The notes under the pieces: model-generated | Told to the model about the DNA's origin: nothing | Database searches by the model: none | Seen by the model: only the letters and a program-made list of their open reading frames with translations | Shown: piece by piece, positions 9,574-19,166 of the stretch | Position numbering within the stretch: the stretch's first letter is position 1 | Layout of the letters: the number at the start of each line of letters is the position of its first letter | Program-made: the position numbers and the translations under genes | Assembly: GCA_964606855.1 (NCBI GenBank) | Contig: CAZSHM010000003.1 | Span: forward strand, 17,800-81,799 | DNA: 64,000 nt | Reading direction: 5' to 3' | Source: UBA7185 sp964606855 | Lineage (GTDB): Bacteria > Bacillota > Peptococcia > Peptococcales > Peptococcaceae

Positions 9574-10728
9574 TTATGCCGTCTGTGCCAGCAGCGCGGC
9601 CGCCTCGCGCCGTGCCCACTGATCGATCTCCATCAGATGGGCAAAGCTCTCCACCTCCACCGGCGTGTGCCGCGCAAGAACCGCCTCCACCAGCGCCGGA
9701 ATCTGCAGGAATCCCGCCCTGCCCTGCAGAAAAGCGGCGACCGCCACCTCGTTGGCGCCGTTTAAGACCGCGGGCATGGACTTCCCCGCGCGCCCGGCCC
9801 GGTAAGCCAGCCGCAGCGCGGGAAATTTTTCAAGATCCGGCGGGTAGAACTCCAGCCCCGCCAGCCGCGTAAAGTCCAGCTTCGGAAAGGGACTGCTCTG
9901 GCGCGCGGGCCAGGTCAGCGCATACTGGATCGGAATGCGCATATCCGCCGGGCCAAGCTGCGCCAGCACGGAGCCGTCGCCGTACTGCACCATGGAATGG
10001 ATCACGCTCTGCGGGTGCACCAGCACCTGAATGTGGTCGTAGTCCACGCCGAAGAGCCAGTTGGCCTCGATGACCTCCAGGCCCTTGTTCATCATGGTCG
10101 CGGAGTCGACGGTGACCTTGGGCCCCATGGACCAGTTGGGATGCCGCAGTGCCTGCGCCGGAGTCACCCGGCGCAGGGCTTCTCTGTCCCAGGTGCGGAA
10201 CGGTCCGCCCGATGCCGTCAGCAGAATCTTGTCCAGGCAGCGGCTCTCCGGCTCGATGCACTGAAAGATGGCGGAGTGCTCGCTGTCCACGGGCAGAATA
10301 CGCGCGCCGCCCTTCTGCTGCGCACGCCGCACCAGGCTTCCTCCCGCCACGAGCGTCTCCTTGTTGGCCAGTGCCAGATCCATGCCGAGCTCCAGCGCCC
10401 GGAGCGTCGGCTCGATGCCCGCGGCGCCGCTCATGGCGCCCACCGCCATGTCCGCCGGAAACTCCTCCAGCGCCCGCAGCACGCCCTCCGTGCCGCTGCG
10501 CACCGTCAGGGCGGGATCCGTGTTTTCCGCCGCAAATTTTTCGCAGGCGCCCGCGTCCGTCAGCACCACGCAGCGCGGATGATAGCGCCGCGCCTGCTCC
10601 AGGAGGCGAGGCCAGTTGCTGTGCGCCGCCAAGAGCACAATCTCGAACTGTCCCGGGCAGGCGTCCACCACCTGCAGCGTCTGTGTGCCGATGGATCCGG
10701 TCGAGCCCAGAATCGCCAAGCGTTTCAA
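9574..10728 (-). CDS. dxr: 1-deoxy-D-xylulose 5-phosphate reductoisomerase
   Basis: NADPH-dependent enzyme making MEP from DXP, the committed step of the non-mevalonate isoprenoid pathway; target family of fosmidomycin. The 384 residues start with the Rossmann motif LGSTGSIGTQTL. NKETLVAGG, the metal and substrate residues of PVDSEHSA, and SASGGPF-type LTASGGPF follow. HPNWSMGPKVTVDSATMMNKGLE and the C-terminal helical domain with LNGANEVAV complete it. The start must be TTG: an in-frame TAA lies three codons upstream and GGAG is nine bases before the TTG. Located between cdsA and rseP. Confidence 0.97.
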   Translation of the reverse strand: MKRLAILGSTGSIGTQTLQVVDACPGQFEIVLLAAHSNWPRLLEQARRYHPRCVVLTDAGACEKFAAENTDPALTVRSGTEGVLRALEEFPADMAVGAMSGAAGIEPTLRALELGMDLALANKETLVAGGSLVRRAQQKGGARILPVDSEHSAIFQCIEPESRCLDKILLTASGGPFRTWDREALRRVTPAQALRHPNWSMGPKVTVDSATMMNKGLEVIEANWLFGVDYDHIQVLVHPQSVIHSMVQYGDGSVLAQLGPADMRIPIQYALTWPARQSSPFPKLDFTRLAGLEFYPPDLEKFPALRLAYRAGRAGKSMPAVLNGANEVAVAAFLQGRAGFLQIPALVEAVLARHTPVEVESFAHLMEIDQWARREAAALLAQTA

Positions 10729-10829
10729 TCCACCTTACTCCTCTCCGTCCGCGGGAACGGCGGCGCGCCGCATCCGCGCGCCCCTCCGCAGCCATCCTTG
10801 CAGTAGAACCATACAACAGCAGAAGCGGA

Positions 10830-11675
10830 TCAATTCCCTCCGAAGCGCAAGAAGAACATCCCCAGATCCGTCGCGAGGAACTCCGGGGAGACCAGAAACG
10901 ATGCCAAGAGCATACCGTAGTAGAGCACCGGCGCCGCGAGCATAATGCTGTCGAACCGGTCCAGCACGCCGCCGTGCCCCGGGATCAGCTTTCCGGAGTC
11001 CTTGACACCGTACTGCCGCTTGATCAGACTCTCAATCAGATCGCCGATCTGTCCCACCACCGAGATCGCAATCCCCAGAAACACCACCGCGAGCGGCGAG
11101 AGCATCTTAAAAAAGAGGTTCAGGACGGCCAGAAGCGCGACGCCCGTCAGCACGCCGCCGATCGCGCCTTCCACCGTCTTCTTGGGACTGACGCGCGGAC
11201 AGAGTTTATGCCGCCCCAGAAAACGGCCCACGAAATAGGCGCCGGAATCGCTGCCCCAGATGGCCACAAAGAGATAGAGCACCAGCAGGCGCCCGTGTTC
11301 CATCTCCGCAAAAGCGATCAGGTGCGCGAACGTCCAGCCGATGTAGATCAGCGCCAGCAGATTGATGGCGACATCCTCCACGGTAAAGTGCGGGTAGCGC
11401 AGGATCGCGACCACAAACACGAGGCAGAAGGTGAACAGAATCGCGATAGAGGCCCACGCGCGCCAGCCCAGATAACTGCCGAGCAGCATGAGCCATACGC
11501 CCAGAAGGACCGGAATCAGCAGGAACTGCTGCCGCACGCCGGCCATTCGGGCAAATTCCCAGAGCCCGATCGTCGCGAGAACCGCCACCATCAGGGCAAA
11601 CGGCGCGCCGCCCAGAAAAATGAAAAACAGCAGGATCGGCAGACCCACGATTGCACTCATAATCCGAACCGCCAT
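10830..11675 (-). CDS. cdsA: phosphatidate cytidylyltransferase
   Basis: Integral membrane enzyme that makes CDP-diacylglycerol from phosphatidate and CTP for phospholipid synthesis. The 281-residue polytopic protein carries the family signature near its C-terminus: SLIKRQYGVKDSGKLIPGHGG followed by VLDRFDS, plus SPKKTVEGAIGG earlier. The start ATG shares TGATG with the uppS stop, so the two genes are translationally coupled. Longer in-frame versions would overlap uppS without a ribosome site. Confidence 0.96.
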   Translation of the reverse strand: MAVRIMSAIVGLPILLFFIFLGGAPFALMVAVLATIGLWEFARMAGVRQQFLLIPVLLGVWLMLLGSYLGWRAWASIAILFTFCLVFVVAILRYPHFTVEDVAINLLALIYIGWTFAHLIAFAEMEHGRLLVLYLFVAIWGSDSGAYFVGRFLGRHKLCPRVSPKKTVEGAIGGVLTGVALLAVLNLFFKMLSPLAVVFLGIAISVVGQIGDLIESLIKRQYGVKDSGKLIPGHGGVLDRFDSIMLAAPVLYYGMLLASFLVSPEFLATDLGMFFLRFGGN

Positions 11676-12424
11676 CACGCATTTCCCCCTTTTTCCTCTA
11701 CTCCGCCGTAACGGCGATCCCGGTTCTGATAGTCCCAGATGGCCTCCCAGAGATCCTCCTTGCTGAAATCCGGCCAGAGCACATCGGTCACCCAGATCTC
11801 GCTGTACGCGATCTGCCACAGCAGGAAATTGCTGACCCGCAGTTCCCCGGAGGAGCGGATCAGCAGATCGGGATCCGGCTGCCCGCCGGTGTAGAGGTAG
11901 CCGGCGAAACGCGCCTCGTCGATCTCCTCCGGCGCGAGCGCGCCCCGCTGCACATCCGCGCAGACGGCCCGGACCGCCCGCACGATCTCCTGCCGCCCGC
12001 CGTAATTCAGGGCGACATTGAGGATCAGGCGGTTGTTCTCCCGCGTGCGCGCCTCCGCATAGCGGATCTTCTCGCAGGCGCCGCCGCGCAGGGCGCTGAT
12101 CTCCCCGATCGGCACCACCCGCACGCCCTTCTCCTGCAGATAATCCAGTTCCTGATCGATGAACTCGATCATCAGATCCATCAGCGCCTGCACCTCGTCG
12201 GCCGGGCGCTTCCAGTTCTCCGTGGAGAATGCGTAGACCGTCAGGTACTGGACGTCCAGCTCATCCAGGGCGATGAGCAGCCGTTTCAGCGCCTGCACGC
12301 CGACGCGGTGTCCGGCGGTGCGCGCCAGACCCCGCTTTTGAGCCCAGCGCCCGTTGCCGTCCATGATCACCGCGATATGTTTCGGCATCGGTCTCTGCCG
12401 CAATTGTTCCAATGTCACTTTCAT
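11675..12424 (-). CDS. uppS: isoprenyl transferase (undecaprenyl diphosphate synthase)
   Basis: Cis-prenyltransferase that elongates FPP with IPP to the C55 carrier lipid for cell-wall synthesis. The 249 residues include the catalytic region IMDGNGRWAQKRG, TVYAFSTENWKRP and the C-terminal RSSGELRVSNFLLWQ. The start at ATG 12424 is chosen because GGGGGGAG lies six bases upstream; a longer in-frame N-terminus is low complexity. First gene of the operon. In many related genomes frr and pyrH directly precede uppS, but here they lie some 32 kb away at 44-45 kb. Confidence 0.97.
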   Translation of the reverse strand: MKVTLEQLRQRPMPKHIAVIMDGNGRWAQKRGLARTAGHRVGVQALKRLLIALDELDVQYLTVYAFSTENWKRPADEVQALMDLMIEFIDQELDYLQEKGVRVVPIGEISALRGGACEKIRYAEARTRENNRLILNVALNYGGRQEIVRAVRAVCADVQRGALAPEEIDEARFAGYLYTGGQPDPDLLIRSSGELRVSNFLLWQIAYSEIWVTDVLWPDFSKEDLWEAIWDYQNRDRRYGGVEEKGGNA

Positions 12425-12544
12425 AGGATACTCCCCCCGGCCGCGGCATGCGGCCGCACGTTTTCTGCTCTGCGACTTCCGCCTGCGCCTCCCTGCGCCG
12501 CGCCCTCCAGATGGGCGCGCGCCCCCGGCCTTTGCAGTCATTTC

Positions 12545-12573
12545 ATTTTACCATTCCCCGCGCCTTTTTTCAA
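12545..12573 (-). promoter_or_regulatory. sigma-A-type promoter for the uppS operon
   Basis: Minus strand TTGAAA (12568-12573), 17-base spacer, TAAAAT (12545-12550). Leaves a leader of roughly 110 bases before uppS, GC-rich and with no recognised riboswitch. This is the divergent gap 12425-12851 between uppS and cinA. Confidence 0.75.
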
Positions 12574-12734
12574 TGCATTTATGCGCGCGATCCTCTGCCC
12601 TACCACATTGCAACGCGTGTGAGCCTGAATGGCTCCATCTGTGTGGCGATCCCCGCCCCGCTCAGCGGCCGCGGACATCCAAATCCGGCTGCAGATCGCC
12701 GCCGGCAAAGTTCCGCGCCGCTTCGATTTCTCTC

Positions 12735-12763
12735 TTGTCAGGCGCGCCTCGATCCTGTATAGT
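12735..12763 (+). promoter_or_regulatory. sigma-A-type promoter for cinA
   Basis: TTGTCA (12735-12740), 17-base spacer, TATAGT (12758-12763), about 85 bases before the cinA start. The only near-consensus plus-strand promoter in this gap. Confidence 0.75.
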
Positions 12764-12851
12764 AAGAGCGAGGCAGGCGCCCCGCGCGCCCCGCCCCGAC
12801 AGATCCGAGGCGCCGGATGCGTCCGCCGCCGGCACAGAAAGGAGCAATCCC

Positions 12852-14165
12852 ATGTCTGAGAAAACAACTTCCTCTCCCGCCAAGCCGCCCGTCTCCGCCG
12901 AGATCCTCTGCATCGGCACGGAGCTGCTGCTCGGCGAGATTGTCAACACCAACGCCACCTATCTCTCGCGCCGGCTGGCACGGCTGGGCATCCGCGTCTA
13001 CCACCACAGCGCGGTGGGCGACAACCCCGAACGCCTGGCCCGGGCGCTCGACGTCGCGCTCTCGCGCAGCGATCTGGTCCTCACCACGGGCGGGCTGGGC
13101 CCCACCTGCGACGACCTCAGCAAGGAAGTCATCGCCGCGCACTTCGGCCGCGCGCTCGTCCTCCATCCGCCGTCGCTGGAGCGGCTGGAGGCCTTCTTCG
13201 CCGACCGCGGCACGGCATGGACCGAGAACAACAAGAAACAGGCCTACCAGCCGGAAGGCGCCGTCATCTTCCCAAATCCGAGCGGCACCGCGCCCGGCGC
13301 GGCGATCGAGCAGGACGGCAAAACCGTCATTCTCCTGCCCGGCCCGCCGCGCGAGTTGACCCTGATGTTCGAGACGGAGGTCGAACCGTACCTGCGCCGG
13401 TTTGCCGGCCCCGGCATCGTCTCCAGGGAGCTGCGCCTGTTCGGCATCGGCGAATCCGCGGTGGAGACGCTGCTGCGCCCGCTGATGACCACACAGACCA
13501 ACCCCACCCTGGCACCCTACGCCCAGGAAGGCGAGGTGATGCTGCGCCTGACCGCCAGCGCGCCCAGCGAAGCGGAGGCCTATGCCAGGATGGAACCGCT
13601 GGAGCGGGAGATCGAACGCCTGGTGGGGCCGTACATCTACGGCGTGGACGTGCCCGACCTGCAGACGGCTCTGGTGCGCTATCTCCTGGAGCACCGGATC
13701 CGCGTGGCGGCGGCGGAGAGCTGCACCGGAGGGCTCATCTCCAAGTGCATCACCGACGTGCCCGGTTCCTCCGAGATCTATCCCGGCGGCGTCTGCTCCT
13801 ACTCCAACGAGCGGAAGATGCAGTGGCTGGGCGTCTCCCCCGAGACGCTGGCCGCCCACGGCGCCGTCTCCGCCGAGACGGCTCTGGAGATGGCGCATGG
13901 GATCCGCCGCGCCACCGGCGCCGATCTGGGCGTCAGCACGACCGGCGTGGCCGGCCCCGGCGGCGGCACCGCGGAGAAACCGGTAGGCCTGGTCTATGTG
14001 GCCGTGGCCGGAGAAACCCTGCAGAAGGTGGACGAACTGCACATCCGCTACGGCGCGCAGACCAGCCGCGACTTGATCCGGAACCGCGCCGCCAAGCACG
14101 CGCTGCACCTGCTGCTCACCGCGGCGAAGACCCTGGCCGGAGAGGGGCCGCAGACGCCGCAATGA
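12852..14165 (+). CDS. cinA: CinA: competence/damage-inducible protein, nicotinamide-nucleotide amidohydrolase family
   Basis: Two-domain protein of 437 residues. The N-terminal molybdopterin-binding-like domain (about 15-185: EILCIGTELLLGEIVNTNATYL, TTGGLGPTCDD) has COG1058 pyrophosphatase character. The C-terminal PncC amidohydrolase domain (about 270-430) has the active-site region AAAESCTGG and STTGVAGPGGGT. Family members salvage NMN or hydrolyse ADP-ribose and are linked to competence in streptococci. ATG start with AAAGGAG eight bases upstream. Single-gene unit with its own promoter and a downstream hairpin. Confidence 0.95.
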   Translation: MSEKTTSSPAKPPVSAEILCIGTELLLGEIVNTNATYLSRRLARLGIRVYHHSAVGDNPERLARALDVALSRSDLVLTTGGLGPTCDDLSKEVIAAHFGRALVLHPPSLERLEAFFADRGTAWTENNKKQAYQPEGAVIFPNPSGTAPGAAIEQDGKTVILLPGPPRELTLMFETEVEPYLRRFAGPGIVSRELRLFGIGESAVETLLRPLMTTQTNPTLAPYAQEGEVMLRLTASAPSEAEAYARMEPLEREIERLVGPYIYGVDVPDLQTALVRYLLEHRIRVAAAESCTGGLISKCITDVPGSSEIYPGGVCSYSNERKMQWLGVSPETLAAHGAVSAETALEMAHGIRRATGADLGVSTTGVAGPGGGTAEKPVGLVYVAVAGETLQKVDELHIRYGAQTSRDLIRNRAAKHALHLLLTAAKTLAGEGPQTPQ

Positions 14166-14182
14166 GCGGCGGACGCGCAAAA

Positions 14183-14225
14183 AGAGGGCGCCGCGGGATC
14201 CCGGATCGGCCCTGCAGCGCCCTCT
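14183..14225 (+). terminator. probable terminator after cinA
   Basis: Hairpin with stem AGAGGGCGC / GCGCCCTCT followed by a pyrimidine-rich CTTCCTCTATTTCTT run. Lies between convergent cinA and the AP-superfamily gene and could serve both. Confidence 0.6.
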
Positions 14226-14276
14226 CTTCCTCTATTTCTTCTCCCTTATTTCTTCTCCCTCAGACACAGCTCCGGG

Positions 14277-16355
14277 TCAAAACGCTTCCTCCAGGATCTG
14301 ATAGATCGGCGCGCCCTCACACTGCGCGGGCAGTCTGACCCCGGCTAAGACGCAGCAGGTCGGCGCCAGATCGACCTGACGGATCCAGCGGTCCGTCTCC
14401 TCGCCCTTCTTGATCCCCGGCCCGGCGGCGATGAAAATCGGGGAGGACGATGTGTAGCCGGCGCCATAGGTCGTAGACAGGCTGTCCGTGTGGTCATAGT
14501 TGTATCCCTCTGCGACCCAGACGCAGATATCGCCCGCGGTCGGCCCGCCGTAGCCGAGCAGAATCGCGTCCTTGTTGCGCAGCGCTAGGGCGACCACGCG
14601 TTTCCCGGTATCCGGATGCTTGTATCCGTACAGGTCGGTGATGATCTGCTCCTCCAGCTCGTACTGATCCTCGGGATCCACGATTCCGTGCGCCTCCCGG
14701 CCTTTCAGGTTGATGAAGATATCGTTGCCCATGGATTGGATCGCCCGGGTCTTGCTCCAGTCGATCTTCCGAATTCTGTTCCCGTTCTCATCTCTCTGCA
14801 GCACCGTGTATCCCAGTTCCTCCATCAGACCCACATTCACGCCGCACATATCCCCGATGGCCGGCGGAATGTGGTACGGCGCGACCTGCGCATGGTCGGA
14901 CGTGATCAGGATCGTCCAGCCCTCGTCCAGATAATGGAGCAGCGCGCCGACATAGCGGTCGACCTGCTGATAGAGGCGCAGCATCCACGCGGCATACACG
15001 GATTCCTCGTGCTGGTTGAAGCCGATATCGTGCATATGGCGGATGAATGTGTGCTCCACAAAGTCCACGGAGTGCAGATGGCTGAAGATTGCCTCGATCC
15101 CTTCACTCTCGATCATGTAGTCGATCGTCTTGATATACCAGTCGACCACATTGTCCCACACTTCGATCATGGCCTCCTGGGAATCCGCATCCTGCGTGTA
15201 GATCTGGGACTGCGGCGGGAACGGACCCACGTTCTCGAACAATTCTTTGGCCAGACGCTTCGGATGCAGCACGCCGTCGTAATCGATGTCCATGGCCGCG
15301 GAGAGATACAGTTTCAGCTCACTGCCGTCCTCCTTCAGGCTCATCAGCTTATAGTGCCGGGTCGCGCGGTAGGTCTTGTCGTCCGAGATCACGTCGTCCA
15401 GAATGTTGTAGACCATTTTCCCGACCTTGCAGGTCGCCATCGGCACCGTGTCTTTCTTGGACTTGTAGACCTGCACCGTGTCATACACGCCGTCCTTGTT
15501 CTTCAGGATCAGGCCCAGGCGGCGAATCAGGCCGCCGCAGATCAGGATGGTGAACTCCTTCGCGCCCTCCGGAGCGGCCGCCCAGCCCTTCGCGGGTTTG
15601 ATCGGAGAGATCGCGTTGTTCAGGTTCTGGTTGAAGTCGCCCGCGCGGGTGCCGAAGCCCTCCGCATCGTTCATGACAAGATTGATCGTGTCCACGTTGT
15701 TCTCTTCGATCATCTTCTTCATTTCTTCGTTGTTGTACAGGTTCAGCATCTGCTGCATGCCGACGGCGGTGTCCGTCGCGCGGAGTGTCTCCTCAGGAAG
15801 TTTGGTGATCACGCAGGGCGCGACCGCGTCCGCGACTTTCTTCGCGACAAAGGTCGGTGCCTCGAATTTTTCACTCGCGCCCACGAACAGCTCCGTATCC
15901 ACCTGCATGGCGGCCGAACCGACCGATCCGGGCGCGGAGCCGTCGATCACGAACAGTTCCTCGCGGTCGCTGGTCGGCGGCCAGGCTCCGCCCGGCCAGT
16001 GGAAGACCAGGGTTTTCTTGCCCGCCTCGACAAAGCAGTTCCACATGGGTTCCGCTTTTACCAGACGGGAGTCTACATTGTAAGAACTCTGGTTGATCTT
16101 CCCCGGAACCGTCCGGCTGAACTGGGTGATGCCGTGCGTGCACGGGTTCGCCCCGGTGGCCAGCGTGGTCCACTGCGGCGGCGTGACCGTCGGCTGGGAG
16201 CCCAGCATGACCAGATCATGCCGCTGGCAGCCGCGCTCAATCAATGTCTTGAAATTCGGCAGCAGCCCCTCATCCACATACTTTCTGGTCAGGCGCGGAT
16301 CCAAGCCGTCCACGCCCAGAACCATAATCTTCTCTGTAGAAGCTTTTCTCTCCAT
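14277..16355 (-). CDS. alkaline-phosphatase-superfamily hydrolase (type I phosphodiesterase-like), paralogue A
   Basis: 692 residues with no signal peptide, so cytoplasmic. The fold is that of nucleotide pyrophosphatase/phosphodiesterases. Metal ligand Asp16 lies in MVLGVDGLDP, and the nucleophile Thr58 lies in VTPPQWTTLATG followed by PCTHGI. The SHLHSVDFVEH segment supplies Asp and His, and ITSDHAQ supplies Asp-His. A large insertion of about 250 residues separates the core halves. Where NPP enzymes have a last His in THGYDN, this protein reads TTYGAGY, so a ligand may be replaced. Closest relative in the window is the solitary copy at 59.5 kb; a more distant one is at 37.4 kb. Last gene of cluster A, 58 bases after the permease. 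ATG 16355 has AGGAG eight bases upstream. Substrate unknown. Confidence 0.85.
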   Translation of the reverse strand: MERKASTEKIMVLGVDGLDPRLTRKYVDEGLLPNFKTLIERGCQRHDLVMLGSQPTVTPPQWTTLATGANPCTHGITQFSRTVPGKINQSSYNVDSRLVKAEPMWNCFVEAGKKTLVFHWPGGAWPPTSDREELFVIDGSAPGSVGSAAMQVDTELFVGASEKFEAPTFVAKKVADAVAPCVITKLPEETLRATDTAVGMQQMLNLYNNEEMKKMIEENNVDTINLVMNDAEGFGTRAGDFNQNLNNAISPIKPAKGWAAAPEGAKEFTILICGGLIRRLGLILKNKDGVYDTVQVYKSKKDTVPMATCKVGKMVYNILDDVISDDKTYRATRHYKLMSLKEDGSELKLYLSAAMDIDYDGVLHPKRLAKELFENVGPFPPQSQIYTQDADSQEAMIEVWDNVVDWYIKTIDYMIESEGIEAIFSHLHSVDFVEHTFIRHMHDIGFNQHEESVYAAWMLRLYQQVDRYVGALLHYLDEGWTILITSDHAQVAPYHIPPAIGDMCGVNVGLMEELGYTVLQRDENGNRIRKIDWSKTRAIQSMGNDIFINLKGREAHGIVDPEDQYELEEQIITDLYGYKHPDTGKRVVALALRNKDAILLGYGGPTAGDICVWVAEGYNYDHTDSLSTTYGAGYTSSSPIFIAAGPGIKKGEETDRWIRQVDLAPTCCVLAGVRLPAQCEGAPIYQILEEAF

Positions 16356-16413
16356 AAAACTCGCTCCTCTCCTCAATGGATCTTGTAAGGGAAACGGATA
16401 TAGAAACGGATGT

Positions 16414-17865
16414 CTACGCCAGCAGGTAGTAGGGGATCAGCACAGCCATCAGCAGCAGAACCCCGTAGACCATCAGCGCGGGCGTCCATTTATAGCACGT
16501 CACCGGTTTCAGTGATTCGCTGGAGTGCAGCAGGGCGCCCGGCAGGGAAGCCGCCGGCGTGAGATACGCGACAAACACGCTGGAAAGGGAGATGATGACC
16601 GCGGCCGCCGTGATGTTGACATCGAACCCGTTGTTGTACATCGCGCAGACCAAGTTGATCATGACAAAGCACACTGCGATGTTGTTCCCGATGTTTGTCA
16701 GAAGGATGGTGACCAGTGCCAGCACAAACATGAAGAAGATTCCGCCGTTGTTGAACAGCGGCATCAGCAATCCTGCCAGCCAGCTGCTGATGCCCGTCTC
16801 CTCGCTGGTCAGAACCGTCGAGATCAAGAGGGCGATCGCGATCAGCATCAGCATATCCCACTGGAAGTCCGCTGCCGCTTTCTTCATGTCCAGAACCGGC
16901 TGCCCGTCCACCCGCCACGCGATCACAAACAGCCACAGAATCACCATCAGGCCCAGCACGCCCATCTGTACGTTGAGCCAGCCCAGAGCCTGGAACAGGT
17001 TGCCGAACATGCTGACCAGAACCACCAGGACGACGAAGATCACGACGGACCACACCGCGATCTTCTGCCGCAGATTCATCTTGGACTCCTGGGAAACCGG
17101 GAAGGTGGCCGCCACATCAACCGTCGCCAGTTTGTCGAATTTGCAGCCGCAAAGTTTCATCAGGAGCGGGTAGGTGAGCATCGCCACGGCGATCAAAAGA
17201 AGCATCAGGCCCATATACGCGTTGTAGGAGATCGGAACCTGCGTGAGCTGCATCATCGTGCCGGCCGTCATCAGGCTCCATCCCATAAAGGGAAAGATGC
17301 TCATCCCCATCTGCCCGGCCATCAGACAGCCCGCCAGGAAGAAATAATTGAATTTGTCGCCTTTCTCATAGCCGCACTTCAGCAGCATGCTGTTCATCAG
17401 CGGCAGCAGGGCAAAGTACAGGAACCAGACAATTCCCACGACATTGCCGACGATAAAAATCAGGAAGAAAATCTCTAACATCATGACCGGGCTCTTTCGG
17501 ATCAGCTTGCTGCTGAGCAGTTTCGCGATGATGTAATCCCCCGCGCCGGACTGCTGCACCGCCATGAAGGCCAGCACGCCGACGAGCATCATCAGCACCG
17601 TGCTGTTGCTGAACATCGCGACAAACACATCCTGGCAGCTGCCGTACCCGGTCGTCGCCAGCGCCACCGCCCCAAACAAGCTGGGAATCAGGAGTCCGAT
17701 GAACGTCCAGCCGTAAACCAACCCGACAAAGACACCCGCCACAGCCATCCCGTACTCTGTCACACTCCCAGGAGGCGGCAGCAGACGGAACCCGAACGTC
17801 AGCAGAACCATCACGGTAAAATGGATCGCGTACTTGCTGACGCTTTTCTTTTTTACTTCCGACAT
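16414..17865 (-). CDS. SLC13/DASS-like (ArsB/NhaD superfamily) permease, paralogue A
   Basis: Integral membrane transporter of 483 residues with about a dozen hydrophobic segments in two halves, the layout of the divalent anion:Na+ symporter / ion-transporter superfamily. Helical pairs resembling substrate hairpins include MFSNSTVLMMLVG and the C-terminal LTNIGNNIAV followed by YLTPAASLPGALLHSS. Such carriers usually import dicarboxylates, sulfonates or other organic anions. A paralogue with clear similarity occupies 33.0-34.5 kb. Sits between the unknown 328-aa gene and the AP hydrolase. The 284-base gap upstream shows no clear promoter or terminator. Substrate not deducible. Confidence 0.85.
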   Translation of the reverse strand: MSEVKKKSVSKYAIHFTVMVLLTFGFRLLPPPGSVTEYGMAVAGVFVGLVYGWTFIGLLIPSLFGAVALATTGYGSCQDVFVAMFSNSTVLMMLVGVLAFMAVQQSGAGDYIIAKLLSSKLIRKSPVMMLEIFFLIFIVGNVVGIVWFLYFALLPLMNSMLLKCGYEKGDKFNYFFLAGCLMAGQMGMSIFPFMGWSLMTAGTMMQLTQVPISYNAYMGLMLLLIAVAMLTYPLLMKLCGCKFDKLATVDVAATFPVSQESKMNLRQKIAVWSVVIFVVLVVLVSMFGNLFQALGWLNVQMGVLGLMVILWLFVIAWRVDGQPVLDMKKAAADFQWDMLMLIAIALLISTVLTSEETGISSWLAGLLMPLFNNGGIFFMFVLALVTILLTNIGNNIAVCFVMINLVCAMYNNGFDVNITAAAVIISLSSVFVAYLTPAASLPGALLHSSESLKPVTCYKWTPALMVYGVLLLMAVLIPYYLLA

Positions 17866-18149
17866 CGTAAATATCCCCTCTCTCTAGGAATCCCCGCGCA
17901 TCTGTTTTCAGAACACCCTTCCGCCCGGCACAAGGGCGGCCAGAAACCTGGCGCTGAAGCGTTCCCCCCGCTTTGTACCCGCATTTCTTCCGCATACGGA
18001 TCATGATTGGAAAAATTCCGACCTGCTCGGCCTGCCGGGCTTATGGATTGCCGCTTTTCCCCCCCCATGGACCTCCCTCCTCGTATCCTCCATTTCAGCT
18101 GCTCTAGTGCATTTCTCGATCCGCATGCGCCGGCAGAGCCTTCACCTCC

Positions 18150-19136
18150 TCAGAGCCGCGCGGAATGCATGCAGGGCAGAACATTCCAGAGATACCCGTG
18201 ATAGCGGAAACTGCGGACGGCTTTCTCCTTTCCTGTCGCCTCCAGCTCCTGCAGCCACGCCGCATACTTCTCCCGCGGCACGGCGGGCGGCAGGCGTTTC
18301 ATCGCCTGCACAATCTCCAGGAACGGTTCGTTGTAGTAGCGCTCCAGCAGCTCCTGAAACTGCCGGCGTCCGGTATCCAGATCCCCGTAGGTGCCGGCGT
18401 AGTAGTCCTGCCGGAGGATCGGCGTGACGACCTTCCCCTCCGCGATCGCCTGGTTCCGCTGCTCGATGGTTTTCGTCTCAAAGGCGTTCCGCTTGTAGGA
18501 GATCGCCCCGTTCTGCACATAGGCGAACCCGCTGTAACTGCGCTTGTAATAATTGTATTCCAGGATATCCTCCTCCATCTTTCGGTACTCGTCCGCCAGC
18601 CAGTTCATCCAGTAGGCATAACCCTCCCGGGTCAGATGCTTCATGGTCAGCGCGTCCAGTGCCAGGCCCCGCAGGATCTCGAGCGCCACCCGGTCAAAGG
18701 TGTTCTCGGCCTCGTTCTTGGCCCGGAGCAGGATGGGCATCGCTTTGTCATCGGCCGGATAAGCGGAGAGATCCTCCATGGCGGAAAAGTAGCACTTCGG
18801 GTAGTCCTCCCGCAGGGTGTAGGCCGTCTGGCGCTTGAACTTCTGCCGGATTTCGTCCCGGGCGCCCGCCAGGACATTGCACCGCATCACAAAATATCTG
18901 GGCGGGGTCGGATAGACGCTGCGCAGGATGCAGTTCGCGATGAATTTGTTCATGGAGCGCTCCGTGCTGCTGATATAGTACTTGATCTTCCCGGACTCGA
19001 TGAACGCGCTCCCGTAGCAGGCGAACTCCTCCTCCATAAACCCGCTGTTGATCAGTTCCTTCGACTGCGCGGCCGCGATCGCGTCGTGGTCCAGATCCTG
19101 GGTCAGCATATCATGCTCCGCTTCCAACATTGCCAC
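18150..19136 (-). CDS. protein of unknown function, 328 aa
   Basis: No family recognised. It is largely alpha-helical, rich in Tyr, Arg and acidic residues, with no signal peptide or membrane segment. Notable stretches are NKFIANCILRSVYPTPPRYF, YWMNWLADEYRKMEEDILEYNYYKRSY and a C-terminus ending in LPCMHSARL. GTG start at 19136 is chosen because GGGAGG lies eight bases upstream; GTG 19145 and ATG 19130 fit less well. It lies between the SDR and permease genes of cluster A with no counterpart in cluster B, so it may be specific to this copy's substrate. A metal- or cofactor-dependent helical enzyme is conceivable, but nothing in the sequence proves it. Confidence 0.75.
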   Translation of the reverse strand: MAMLEAEHDMLTQDLDHDAIAAAQSKELINSGFMEEEFACYGSAFIESGKIKYYISSTERSMNKFIANCILRSVYPTPPRYFVMRCNVLAGARDEIRQKFKRQTAYTLREDYPKCYFSAMEDLSAYPADDKAMPILLRAKNEAENTFDRVALEILRGLALDALTMKHLTREGYAYWMNWLADEYRKMEEDILEYNYYKRSYSGFAYVQNGAISYKRNAFETKTIEQRNQAIAEGKVVTPILRQDYYAGTYGDLDTGRRQFQELLERYYNEPFLEIVQAMKRLPPAVPREKYAAWLQELEATGKEKAVRSFRYHGYLWNVLPCMHSARL

Positions 19137-19166
19137 GGTTCTCACCTCCCAGTGTTCTGTCCGCGC

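Noticed and set aside
17853..18068. 71-codon minus-strand frame with AGGAGGGAGG in front, before the permease A gene
   Set aside because: Contains a run of eight G, overlaps the permease start, and resembles no protein. Possible but not supportable.
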